NCBI GenBank assembly: GCA_030272155.1
Contig: CP126199.1
Location: 4,390,501 to 4,454,500 of the forward strand
DNA from: Tetradesmus obliquus
Lineage: Eukaryota > Chlorophyta > Chlorophyceae > Sphaeropleales > Scenedesmaceae
Direction: 5' to 3'
DNA length: 64,000 bases
Part shown: positions 26,046 to 38,046 of the stretch, one piece after another
Layout: each line of letters starts with the position of its first letter
How positions within the stretch are numbered: position 1 is the first letter of the stretch
Position numbers and translations under genes: made by a program
Notes under the pieces: generated by a model
Seen by the model: the letters and a program-made list of their open reading frames with translations, nothing else
What the model was told of the DNA's origin: nothing
The model's database searches: none

Positions 26046-26956
26046 CAGTGCATCAACAGCATCATCGGCAATGTGGTGCTGTCGGTGCTGGCTGGGTGTT
26101 GATAGCAGACTTGCAGTTTGCATGGCAGCAGTCTACAGGTGTGCGGGCAGCATCCAAGTTGCAATGGCGGCTTTGCTGTGTGATCATCATCATGTTACCC
26201 ATCAAGCCATAGCATCAACGCCATCGGCCCCGCCACTGGCGGCTTTGCTGTGTGATGCTGTGCATGCCAGTTGGCACGGTTTGACTGGTGAGGCTAGCTA
26301 TGCCTTCATTGTGCGCAGCGCGCGCTGTGGTGCAGCACATACAGCATCGTCATGAGGCTGTGATAGGCTGCAGCTGCAGTGTCCGTCCCTGGCAGGCTGA
26401 CTCAGCCGTGTTGAACAGCACCTCCAGTGTGCATGCGGCCTGCAGTGTTGTGCCACAAGTGTGCTGTCAAGAGGCACCAGCTTGTGCGGGTCCACCACCA
26501 AGGTCATCAGATCCATAAAGTCCATCGGCGCATTACATAAAGGCCTCCCTTCTGCAGGGAGTTGTAGTACGCCGGCCAGCCGGCCGCTTCTCTGCGCGCG
26601 CTTTTTTGCGCTGCCTTCAATCTTCAGTGTGAACGGCACAGAAGCCTGGTACAGCAACATGGCAGAAGCCGACGCATGTGGCAGGCACTCAAATCCGGTG
26701 GCCACAGCTGCTTGCTGACATCAAAAACACGACAGTGGCGAAAGCACAACACTGGCAGCCTCAAGCAACGCCAGCTATGTTGTATACCCTTCTGATATCA
26801 GGTAGTACGTTGCACTTGGTCAACAAATGGTTGGCCAGCTGCACCACTGTCAATCAAACATGTTGCTGGGTAATCATCATGTACAGTTTCAGCACAACAG
26901 GCAAGCTGCTCGTCACGTCAGTGACCATGCAATGCCGTCACCCGGCGCATGCAAGG
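26046..26956. other. Convergent 3' flanks of BBS5 and PEX10
   Basis: No gene is supported. A TTACA at about 26536-26540, TGTAA on the minus strand, could end PEX10 transcripts. Confidence 0.4.
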
Positions 26957-28946
26957 CTAGAAGTCAGAGTGGTATACACACACCAGCTGCGACGGCACCA
27001 CGGCTGTCCTGCACAGCGGGCACTCCGGCTTCTCGGTGCACCACTGCGCAATGCAGTTCCAGCAAAACACATGCCCGCAAGGCGTACACGTCGGGTGTGT
27101 GCGCACAGACAAGCACAGAGGACACTGCCGGCTGCTCCAGCTGCTGGCTGCTGCTCCTGCAGCCTTCTGCTGACCTGTCTCTGCTGCTGCTGCTGCTGCG
27201 GGGCCAGGCTCTGGTAGTACTGCTGCATGCTGCTGCTGCTGCAGCTGCACTTCTGCCTTTCCTGCCTGCTGCAGAGCCAGAGACCCCCTGCTTGCGCTGT
27301 GCCGCAGCGCTGCTAGCTGCTGCAGCTGCGGCTGCGCCTGCTGCGCTGCTGCAATGCCCAGCTGCACCAGCAGCACCAGACCCAATACCCGATATGACGC
27401 CCGGGGCTCTCTGCTAGCTGAAATGGATGTGTAGCGCACACCCAGCAGCCGCTTCGTCCACTCGTAGTATGTGCCATTGAGGTAGAATGCAGCAAGGTGC
27501 AGCCTGCCCAGTAGCAGCAGCCAAGGCTTCAGCACGGGCCAGCGAGGTGCTAGCTGCTGCAGCACTCCGCGCCAAGCTAGCTTCAGCTGAGACAGGAGCG
27601 GCCTGCTGCTGCTGCTGTTGTTGTCTGCCAAGTCTGCGGATGTTTCACCTCCTTGCCGCTGCCGCCGCTGCTGCTGCTGATAGTGTCCACTGCCTCCCTC
27701 GCCGTATGCATCTTCATCATCCCCATCCATGCAATCTGCATTATCCATCCAGCTGCTGCCCCCAAACCCTAACCCCTCCCCACCCAGGTCAAACCCTAAA
27801 CCGCCAGCCTCACTGGCTCTATCTAGGCTTGCAGCAAGCCTGTCAAGCAGCGCAGGTCCCAGCAGCTGCAGCAGCACCACCAGCATACGCGTGCGGGCTT
27901 GCGGCAGCCCATACACCGTCGCTGTCAGCAGCTGGCTCGCCTGCTGCTGCTGCTGCTGCTGTGGAAGGCCTGAGAGATTTGCCTGCATCATTCCTCCCGC
28001 CGGCTGCTGCTGCTGCTGCTGCTGCATACTGCTGCTGGCTGCAGGCAGCTGCAGCTGCTGTCGGGTGATCTGCAGGATGTCGCAGTACTCCTCCCCGAGC
28101 GTCTGCAGGCCTGCGCCTGTGGTGAGGGCGTAGTACATGAAGCTGGCCAGCAGCCTGCAGGACCTGCGGCAAGTGCACAGCCAACAGTAGAAAGTGCATG
28201 AGCCAACAATACGAGATACAGAGTAAATGAAGCTGGCCAGCAGCCTGCAGGACCTGCGGCAGAAGCACAGCCAACAGTACAAAGTACATGAGCCAATAGT
28301 ACAAGATACGAAGTGCATGAAGCTGGCCAGCAGCCTGCAGGACCTGCGGGAGGCGCACAGGCGATTTTCATGTGCACAAGCAGGAGTGGAAGTTAGGCTC
28401 CCACAGCATGATTGGTGGCAAGGCAGGAGTAGCTAGCTGGGAGCTGGAGAGAGGAGGTGCACAGACACAATGCACACCCTGATTAAGAGAGTGCAGCTGC
28501 CAGTTTTCAGGAAGAGGGTAGTGCTCTGCCAGTTGCCTTTCGAAAATAAGAAACAAATAAGCTGACAGCTGGCAGCAACACTCTAAGCGTGGCACACATC
28601 AAGCGCGCTGCTTGCTACAGGTACACTGCTGCTTGGTGACTGATGCCAGGATGCGCTCACTTGGAGTGCTGTAGGGCAGGCACTGCACCAAACATGCGCA
28701 TGACGGCATCGTAGCAGGCGTCAATGCTCTGTTGCAGATACAGGTCATCCTGCAGCACAAGTTGTGATAAGATACGTGTGAGCATGCAAAGCCAGCGCTG
28801 CTGCTGCCACTGCTGTTGTGCTCCTGCTGCTATTCCTGCTGCTGCTGGTGCTGCCCATGAACTCAGGGTACCTTTTGAGCGGCTCTGACTATGTCCGGTT
28901 GTGGAGCTGTGCGCCAAGGCAGCCCAGCAGCACCCGTTGCCTGCAT
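26957..28946 (-). CDS. PEX10: Peroxisome biogenesis factor 10 (RING E3), 3 exons
   Basis: PEX10 is a peroxisomal-membrane RING ubiquitin ligase, working with PEX2 and PEX12 to recycle the import receptor PEX5. Exons on the minus strand: 28946-28872, 28749-28661 and 28163-26957; 1,371 nt, 456 aa. The N terminus has the family signature PDIVRAAQKDDLY, then LGEEYCDI, LHLAAFYLNGTYYEWTKRL and GVRYTS. The C terminus is a C3HC4 RING, residues about 402-439 (CPLCL, CGHVFCWNCI, CPLCR), followed by the typical ending LVCVYHSDF. Against the usual 320-400 aa the protein is lengthened by Gln/Ala-rich and Gly/Asp-rich inserts. The exon 3 acceptor sits in a 90-bp triplication (separate entry). It is divergent from VIR. 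Confidence 0.97.
28133..28350 (-). repeat. 90-bp tandem triplication with three in-frame PEX10 acceptors
   Basis: The start of PEX10 exon 3 plus intron flank is repeated with exact 90-base spacing; equivalent AG|G acceptors lie at 28163, 28253 and 28343. The frame is open through the two upstream units. Using an upstream acceptor would therefore add 30 or 60 residues without a shift. Confidence 0.93.
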
Positions 28947-29357
28947 GTTCTATGCACTCTATGCTGCCTGAAGCAGGGCTACTGTTGCTGACTGTGCAGC
29001 GATATCGCGTGGCTGATCAAACAGTTTCAAACTCTGCTTGAAACTGAGAAAGGGCTGATCGGCAAGTTCATAATGTTGCCTAATCGAGGCTTTAGAGCAG
29101 ATGGAGTTGTCGAAGTGTCATTAGTCACTCGTATGCAACAAAGTTACCAATTTGGTGGTCGTTGATTAGCTGAGTTGAAACCATCGCGTTCGACACATAT
29201 ATGACAACGTCGTGAATGCAATCAACACAAGTGCTGCGTCCAGTACAAAGTTTTGAAAGCAAAACCCGCTAGCAGGCGTGCTGTGTCAGCAGCAGGAGCA
29301 GATGTATCATCAAAATAAACAAAGCGTTGCATAAGGAAGTGGTGGCAGGATCGCAGG
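28947..29357. promoter_or_regulatory. Divergent promoter region, PEX10 and VIR
   Basis: Only 411 bases separate the two ATGs, on opposite strands. The interval is less GC-rich than the genes and lacks CAG runs. No specific factor site is called. Confidence 0.55.
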
Positions 29358-32324
29358 ATGGAGGGCGGCCAACCTCCAGGTGTCCTGCAGGAGCAGCAGC
29401 AGCAGCAGGTACTACTGACGGATGTGCTGTTTGAAGCCACCATTGAAAAGGAGCACTTTGGTGATCACATTCTGGAGGTACGCAACAGCAGGTTTCGCAC
29501 CTGCAATGCCACCATGGCAGTAGCACATGCCCAGGTCAGGCCTGCCTGCAGACCATTGCCGGAGCAGTCACAGTATGTAGGAGTGCATTCCATGGCTTCA
29601 GGTACCTCCATGTGAGGCAAAGGCAGCCAGTCACCGCGCGTATGTTACTTTGTCAGCTGCCGTTTCATTCGTCATACTGCTGCAAATGCTCTGCAGGTCA
29701 AGTTTCCTGAGCCAGTGCAGATCGGCGCCATCAGTGCAGCAGCAGCAGCAGCGGGCCAGGTGCCTCCAGGCAGCAGGGTTCTGCTCAGCGCGTATGCAAA
29801 GGATGTGTTCTCGCCCTCAGCTGCACGCTTTGTGCAGCTGGTGAAGCTGACAGAAGTGCAGCAGCAGCTGCAGGGCCTGCCTGTGCTGGAGGTGCGAGAG
29901 GTGGCTGATGCTAATCCTGCATGCCTTGGTGCTACTATCTTATACATTGTATGTCAGTGCAGATACCAGTGCAGATAACTGATACGTCAGCAGGCAGATA
30001 CTGTGGTAAGAATGATGTGCTAGTAAGAATGGCAGCAGCAGCTGCTGCTGCATGGTGCTTCCTTGCAATGCAAGTGATGCAGACAAGCGTTGCATGCTTG
30101 GTGTTTTACTTGTGACACCATGCATTGCAATTAAAGTTACCAGATACAAGATAAACCAATACACAACGCAAAATAGAGGCAGCTACCGTAGTGGTGATCC
30201 TGTGCTGGTCGTTGTACTAGGAGCAGCTGTATGCTAGCTCCTTGCAAGCAGTAGCTACTTGCCCTGCATGTGTCAACGGCCGGCTGTCATGTGCACTACT
30301 AGAGGAGCGTGCATCCCAACGTGTCATATAATTTCTAGTGCTGCTGCTGCTGCTGCTGCTGCTGCTGCAGGTGCTGTCCACCGACCACTTGGTGCTCAAT
30401 GGCAAGTTCAAGAGCCTGAGCCTGCTGCTGCAGGGCTGCGTGCTCAAGTCTGCACCACACCAGCTACAGGTCAGCAGCAGCAGCAGCAGCAGCACTTGTA
30501 TGCTGATACATGGAAGTAGCAGAGACAGCAGCACATTGCCGGCTGGACAGCATGCTGCAGCTGCATCAGCAACTTGCGTGTGGTGGCAGTAACACAAGAG
30601 CAGTGCCTAGGTCAAAACATTGCAAACGCAGCACAGTCTCATGGATGCCAAGTACCCTGCACTATGCCAGAGCTCCCAGCAGCAGCACTAAATGCGATCT
30701 CCCACGCTTTATACCGCACTTTTTGCTGCGCTGCAGGTGGCAGCAGAGCAGCAGCTTGGGCCTCTGCCTGCAGCCAACCCCCTGCTGCAGCTCCCCAGCT
30801 CGCAGCAGCAGCAGCAGCAGCAGCAACCGCCAGAGCCGCCGCAGCTGCAGCTGCAGCCGCCGCCGCTGCTGCCGCTGTCCTGCCTGCCTGGCGCCTTTGT
30901 GGCGGCGCTGTCTGCTGCTGTGCAGTACTGGAGGGCTGTGCGGCTGAGCCACTCGCGCATTGAGAGCACGCCGCCTGGCGGCAGGCTGGATGAGCTGTCA
31001 CAGCTGGCAGATGCTGTGCTGGCTGCCCTGAGAGGTGGGTGGGGTTGGGGTTGGGGTGGGTTGGGGCTGGGGGTTGATATGCGCTAGACAGTGTGGTTTA
31101 GGGGCCAATAGCGCCTTGCCTGTGAGCTGTCACAGCTGGCAGACGCTGTGCTGGCTGCCCTGAGAGGTGGGGGTGATGTTTAGGGTTTGTGGAGGGCTTG
31201 CAACACAGTCTCAAATGACAATGTGAGGTGTGGATGAGCTGAGTCAGCTGGCAGACGCTGTGCTGGCTGCCCTGAGAGGTGGGAGTGATGTTTGAGGTTT
31301 GTCTTTGGGTTTTTGAATGGCTTGCAACACATTCTCAATCGACGTGTGAGGTGTAAATGAGCTGTCACAGCTGGCTGATGCTGTGCTGGCTGCCCTGAGA
31401 GGTGGGAGTGATGTTTATCAAGGACGCTCAGCGGCATGTATTAAACTGAGCAGTGGCCCTATGGTGTTGTATATATGATGTGTTGGCCGGCATTTACAAG
31501 GATGGTGGGGGCTGTATGCATAGTACAGCAAGAAATTTTGCATTTGGAGGCGTCTGGCGGCAGGCTGGATGAGCTGAGTCAGTTGGCAGACGCAGTGCTG
31601 GCTGCCGTGAGAGGTGGATGAAGGGCTGCAAAGTTCGTGCAAGCCTGTGTCAGCTGAATTTATGTGTGGTTCAGCAGCGCCTTGGCCAATGCAAGCCTCA
31701 CACAGCAGCTACAGCAGCAGTGCATCACTGAAACATCTCACCAGAACCTATGAGATCAAAAACTATTCGTTGCTGCTGCTGCTGCTGCTGTAGGCAAGCC
31801 AGCTGCGCTGCAATCTAAGATTGCAGCAGCAGCAGCAGCAGGCGCGGCTTTGTCGGAGCAGCAGCCGGCCGCCTGGGCTGCCATTGAGGAGGCAGCACTG
31901 GACATGGCAGCCAGCTGGTGCAAGCTGCTGGCATCCGCCAGGTGAGCAGTTGTGACATACTTCATTGTTTGAAGCAGTTTCCGGTTGCAACAGTGCTTTT
32001 AAAAGTTGGTACAAACTGCTGGCATCCGTGAGGTGAGCAGCCGCGGCAGCTTTGGCTGCTTGTGACAGTTTCTGAAGCTGTGCCCTGAAGAAGAGCTGGT
32101 TCAAGCTGCTGGCGTGCGCCAGGTGAGCAGTTGTGACAAATGTTGAACGGCGGTGACATCGGTGTGCTTGAGAAGCTGGTACAAGCTGCTGGCGTCCAGC
32201 AGGTGAGAATCGGTGGTCGTAGGTTGCAGCAACGGCATCAATAGGTGGTGCTGCTGGTTAGTGTTGACGTTGATGGTTGGCAGGCTTGACAGTGCAGCGT
32301 GTTTGTTACAAAGTGCTGCCTCCT

Positions 32325-32361
<37 letters not shown>

Positions 32362-33873
32362 CACTGCGCCAGGACGCACACGCCATTTGATCTGGAAGTG
32401 GGCGTGGCCGGCATAGCCGCCTCCATCCTGCTGGCCAGCTGCAGCAGCACAGCCGCGCAGTACCTCTCGCTGCTTGATGAGCGGTTGGAGCTGGCAGGAG
32501 CAGCGGCGGTGCGAGGTACGGCGGGAGAAGGGCATAGAAGTAGTCAGCACATGCCTGCTGCAGCTGTTCTATGCTGCTGTGTGTGCTGGTGGTGTTGCTG
32601 TTGACAGAAGTTTGCATGTAGCATAAGCATTCTGATCACATGCGAATGAGGTGGGCGTTGATATGTTAGCTGTGGGTGGTCTGCCGGCACGTTGCGTCCC
32701 TGTTGCTGCTTGACGAGCGGTTGGAGCTGGCAGGAGCAGCGGCAGTGCGAGGTGCGGGGAGAAGGGCATAGTAGTCAGCACATGCCTGATGCAGCTGTTT
32801 TATGGTACAGTCTATGCGTCTTTCCTGGCGCTGCTTGACGAGCGGCTGGTGCTGGCAGGAGCAGCGGCAGTGAGAGGTGCTGGGGGAGGGCATGGAAGTA
32901 GTCATCATGAGACTGCTGTAGCTGTTATATGCTGCTGTGAGCTCTGGCGGTGTTGCTGTGGGTGGGGTGCTGGTATGTTAGCTGGCGCTGCTTGATGAGC
33001 GGCTGGAGCTGGCAGGAGCAGCGGCAGTGCGAGGTATGGAGTGCAGCGCACATCGTAGAGTGATTGTCTTGTAGCTGCTGCAGTTGTTTCGTGCTGCTGT
33101 GTGCTGGTGGTGTCTCTGTGGGAGGACTGCTGGTATGTCTCCGTTGTCCTGTCGTCTCTTTTGCTCTTGCATAATCACGGATGCTGTGCTATGATAGACA
33201 ACAATAGAAGTCCACATGGCATGTGGCTGTGCTGCAGCTGATTGTGATGCTGTTGCTGGTGGCGTTGCTGTGGGTGGAGTGCTGGTATGCTTGCTGCATC
33301 CTTTGCTGTTGCACCACTAACAATACCCTGAAAGTATACTAGTTGCTGTGTCCATCTCTTGTCGGCTTGCACCTGCGCGAGCCTTGCACATGCAGCACGA
33401 AATTAAGCTCCGTCCACATGCTGCTGCTGCTGCTGCCGCTGCTGCCGTTGCATCTCTGCTACTGCTGTGTTCACTTTTCCAGCTGCCGTGTGCATTCCCG
33501 ATGCCCGTCCCCTAATCAGCCGTTACGGCCTGGGCCTGCTGGAGCTGCTGATGGCCTCATGCCTTTGCAGGTTTCAGGGATCTATAATTATCTGTGCCGG
33601 CTTGCAGCTGCGATCACCCTGCAAATAAGCACACAACCAACCCTGACTGAATGGTTCTGCTGCTGCTGCTTCTGCTGCTGCTGCTGCTGCTGCTGTTACT
33701 CCTGCGCCGCCGCTGCTGCTGCCGCTGCCCCCTCAGCTGCCGTGTGCATCCCTGATGCCCCTCCCCTAATCAGCCGCTACGGGCTGGGCCTGCTGGAGCT
33801 GCTGCTGGTGAGCTGCCCTGCTGTGGCCTGCTCCACTCTGTTGGGGCCATTCACACCGGTGCTGCTCAAAGAC

Positions 33874-33918
<45 letters not shown>

Positions 33919-34194
33919 AATGGCGGCTGGGATGGCCGCAGGGCAGCAGCGCGTGGCATGGACAGGAGTCAAAACAGGGAGTATGGCAGGGATGCAGATC
34001 GCAGTAGAGACAGCAGACGGCGATACTCAGAAGACTCAGCAGCAGCAGCAGCAGCAGGTAGAGAGGGTGGCGGGGATAGTTCTGCTCGGAAGCGGCAGCG
34101 GGAGGACGAGCCAGTAGGTGGCACGGGTGGCAGCAGGGGGCGGCAGCAGAGGCGGAGCAGCAGCCCAGGCAGCAGCAGGGGTGTAAGAGACGAA

Positions 34195-34228
<34 letters not shown>

Positions 34229-34854
34229 ACGAGCAGCCGGGAACACCAGATACAGGGGATACAGCAGCAGCAGCAGGCGGTGAGGATGAGGATGATGATG
34301 GTGATGAAGGTGGGCTGTATGATGAGCTGCCTGGTCAAAGTCAAAGCCAGGCGACAGGCAGCCAGGAGCAGCAGCAGCAGCATGAGGAAGCACACGGTGA
34401 TGATGTTGAGCAGCAGCAGCAGCAAGAGGAAGCACATGTGGATGAAGAGCAGCAGCAGCAGCAGCAGCATGAGGATGATGGCGAGCAGTACGAGCAGTAC
34501 GAAGATGAGGAGGAGTCAGAAGAGCGGCTGAGCCTGTCAGGCCATTATGACATGGACACTGATCAGGTGCGGTTGAGGGTGGGGTTTGGAATTTGTTAGA
34601 TCATGTGGCCAGTGCACTGTCAGTTGATGTGGCGTCTGTGCTGTGATTTGCAAAGATCGTGGGTGAGTTGGGTGTTTGGATACGTATCAAGGATTCAGGG
34701 GCTTATAAGTACTTGACAGCTCATCTGCCCGCTGCATGCTTGTGCACACTGAGGCACTGTGGCTTCTGCGCAGGGGCTGTTGCCACACCAGGAGTGCACC
34801 ACACCACCGTTGCTGCAGTTGCCTACCACACTTTCTGTGTGTACCATTCCCTGC

Positions 34855-34894
<40 letters not shown>

Positions 34895-35336
34895 AGGTTG
34901 ATGATGATGCAGCAGATGGTGAGGCTGGTGAGGGTGGCAGTGAGCAACAGGAAGCAGAGGAGGGAGAAGAAGCAGAAGAGGCAGAAGAGGGGGAGGAGGA
35001 GGAGGAGGGCGAGGAGCTGCTGCTGCTGGACTCTGATGAACATGAAGAAGAGCATGAAGAAGAGCATGAAGAAAAGCATGAAGAAGAGCATGAAGAGGAT
35101 GACAACACTGCTGCTGCTGCTGGTGATGCTGGGGGATCTGATGCCGTCCGCCCTGCCCCCTCTGGTGATGTGGTGGATCTTACCAAGGCTGATGACTCAG
35201 CGGACAAACAAGGCACAGCTGCTGCTGCTGCTGCTGCTGTTGGTAACGGTGGTGATGATGCTACCAGTAGCAGGAGTCCCAGCCACAGAGCAGCAGGGCT
35301 GGGGCCCGGCAGCAGCAGCGACAGGCGCAGGAACGA

Positions 35337-35369
<33 letters not shown>

Positions 35370-35760
35370 GGATGCAGGTGGTGGCAGCAGCAGAGGTCGC
35401 AACAGACATGGAGACGATGCTGATGCAAAGAGGGGTGGCAGCAGCAGCAGGAGAAACAGGGACAGGGACGGCAGCAGAGATCGGGGCATGTACAGAGATA
35501 GAGAACGGAGTCGTGACCGCATTGGCGGCAGCAGCGGTGGATATCGGATGCGTGAAGCCCGCAGCAGCAGAGATGTTGCAGCTAGAGGGTGGGTGGGGAG
35601 GGCTGGCAGGGGTGCTGATGCAGCAGCAGCAGCAGCGCAGAAGCAGGCAGCGCAGCTGGTGAAGCGGCGGGCTCAGGCTGCTGAGCTGTACAGTGGGGTG
35701 GTGGCGCTGGCGATGCAGCCACGCAAGGCTGACACGGCACACTCGAGCATGGTGAGGCGG

Positions 35761-35803
<43 letters not shown>

Positions 35804-36656
35804 CTGTGACAGGGCCGCTGTTGCAGATTAATGTTGTGTTGCATGATGTTACACATGGCTCTTATACAGCTGACTTGAGCATGGTGAGGCGGCCAGCAGC
35901 AGCAGCAGCAGTAAAACGGCTTCTGCTGTGGTTGCAGACTACTGTGGTGCTGCTTAGTGTTTCAGATGGCTGGTTTCACAGCAGTGTTGCTGGCATGGTG
36001 GTGGTGCATTATCTGTGCCATGCATTGCAGGGTGCCATATTTCGTTAATGTGGCACATTTTGCCTCTCTGTCTGTCTATATGTCTGCTGCTCGTGTGCCC
36101 GGCAGCTCACCCATACAGTGGCACTGCTCATTCGCACCCAGCCTCGCTGTTTCCTCCTCTGCCTATACATCTATCCAATTGATCTGGACGGCTCACATAC
36201 TGTGGTTGAATCCTTGCTACATGGTGTCTGCGCAGAGTGTGCTGTGGCACCTCTTAAGTGCTGCGCGGGCATTATCAGCCTGTGCATGCATTGCAGGGCG
36301 CCAGCGTCAAACTGCAAAATAATCACGTGCTGCGTCTCATATTCCATTGCATCACCTTTGCAGATCGTGCTGCGGCGGCTCAAGTGCTACGAGGGCATCA
36401 CCACCCTGCGCAGCAGCGCCGGCCGCATGCTAGATGGCTCAGTCAATGCGCTGCTGATGCCAGTGGCAGACTTTACGCAGTGCATGCGCCGCGCTGCTGC
36501 TGCTGTAGCAGACATCAGCGAGTTGGTTATGCAGCCGCCGCCAGCAGCGCCGCTGTATTGGAGCCAGGAAAGCAAGCGGCTGCTGCAGCAGGAGCAGCAG
36601 CGGTCAGCGGCGGCGGGAAGTCATGCATATGACAGCAGCAGCAGGGGCGGCGGCTG

Positions 36657-36692
<36 letters not shown>

Positions 36693-38013
36693 GCGGCAGC
36701 AGGCGGATGCGTGTGTGCTGCAGCTGCTGCTGAGCTTCCGTGTGCTGGAGATGCTTGCTGCTCTGCTGGACATGGCAGGCGTGCATGGCAGCCGCCTTGC
36801 AGCACAGCTGCAGCAGCAGCAGCAGCATCAGGGAGCAGGTGTGTGACTTGCATGGTGCTGAACTACAATTGTGTGCTAATTATGTCAGCGTACAACTGCA
36901 CCAACCTTGGACAGCAATGGGCATGCACCGGCAGCCAGCTGTGGTTCGACTGGCGGTGATGGCAGCTGCTGCATGCTTGCAGCAGGCTGAGCTGCTTCTC
37001 CCACCCTGTTTTAGCGCCCTCAGCAAACCCAACACACCGTATCTTTGTCCCTGTGTCTTTCCTGCCGCTGTGCTTTTTGATTTTTTGTTTTTGCAGAGGA
37101 GCAGCTGCAACCACAGCCCTCAGCAGCGGCGCTGCAGCAGCAGCTGCAGGAGCTCAGGTCCGAGCAGGCCAGCCTGCTGTGCTCGCTGCAGGTGCTGCTG
37201 TCAGGCCTGGGCTGCTGCTCTGCTGGCTGGGCCTTTTTGAGGGCAGCTGGGGTTGGCTTGCAGGCGCTGGCGCAAGCCATCAGCCAAGATGCAAAGGTAG
37301 GGTCTCAGGCTGTGTGGTGTGTGCTGCAGGCTTGAGCTGATCTGTTGGACGTACGGCTGATGGACGGTTGGTGATATCTATGGTGTTTGCCACCAGGCTT
37401 TAGCTGTTGGCTGTGAGGCATGCCGCTGTCTGGCCTGGGCTGCTGCGCTGCCGGGTAGGCCTTTTTGAGGGCGGCTGAGGGCGGCTTGCAGGCGCTGGCG
37501 CGAGCCATCAGCCAAGATGCACAGGTGCAGTCTCAGGCTGTGTTTCTATCCTCATAGATGTGGTTTTGACGCCAGGGGTCAGCTGTTGGCTCTACAAAAT
37601 GCTGCCGTCAGGCCTGCGCCGCTGCTCTGGTTGGGCCTTCTTGAGGGCGGCTGGGAGTGGCTTGCAGGCGCTGGCCATCAGCCAAGATGCACAGGTACAA
37701 TATTTATTTACTTACCTGTTCAATAAGATGGTATCAGGCTGTGTGCTCGTTACCTTTGTGGCTGAAGTTGTGTTCAGACTTAGTCCAGGTCAAGATGTGC
37801 AGGCGATGCTTGAGTGGTGATGGTTGTGGTGTGTTTGAGACTCAGGGTCAGCTTTTAACTGCGCAAACATAGATTCGAAGCGTGACACACTGCTATTGCT
37901 GCTGCTGCCGCAGGTGTCTCTGGATGGTGGCAACTTAGACTTGGCTGCAGCAGGGCCGTTCAACGCAGCAGTAGGCAGGCCGCTGCTGTGGCAGCAGCTG
38001 CTTGAGGCAATGC

Positions 38014-38046
<33 letters not shown>

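Noticed and set aside
27766..27805. Telomere-like CCCTAAACC stretches
   Set aside because: They lie within the PEX10 coding exon and code a Gly/Leu/Phe segment, and are not arrayed.
27487..28133. Plus-strand frames over PEX10
   Set aside because: They are antisense shadows of the PEX10 exon; the RING and N-terminal signatures are on the minus strand.
33483..33551. Use of the first copy of VIR exon 7 as the real exon
   Set aside because: The sequence after it diverges and lacks the continuation; the copy at 33737 runs into an 830-nt open exon in correct phase.
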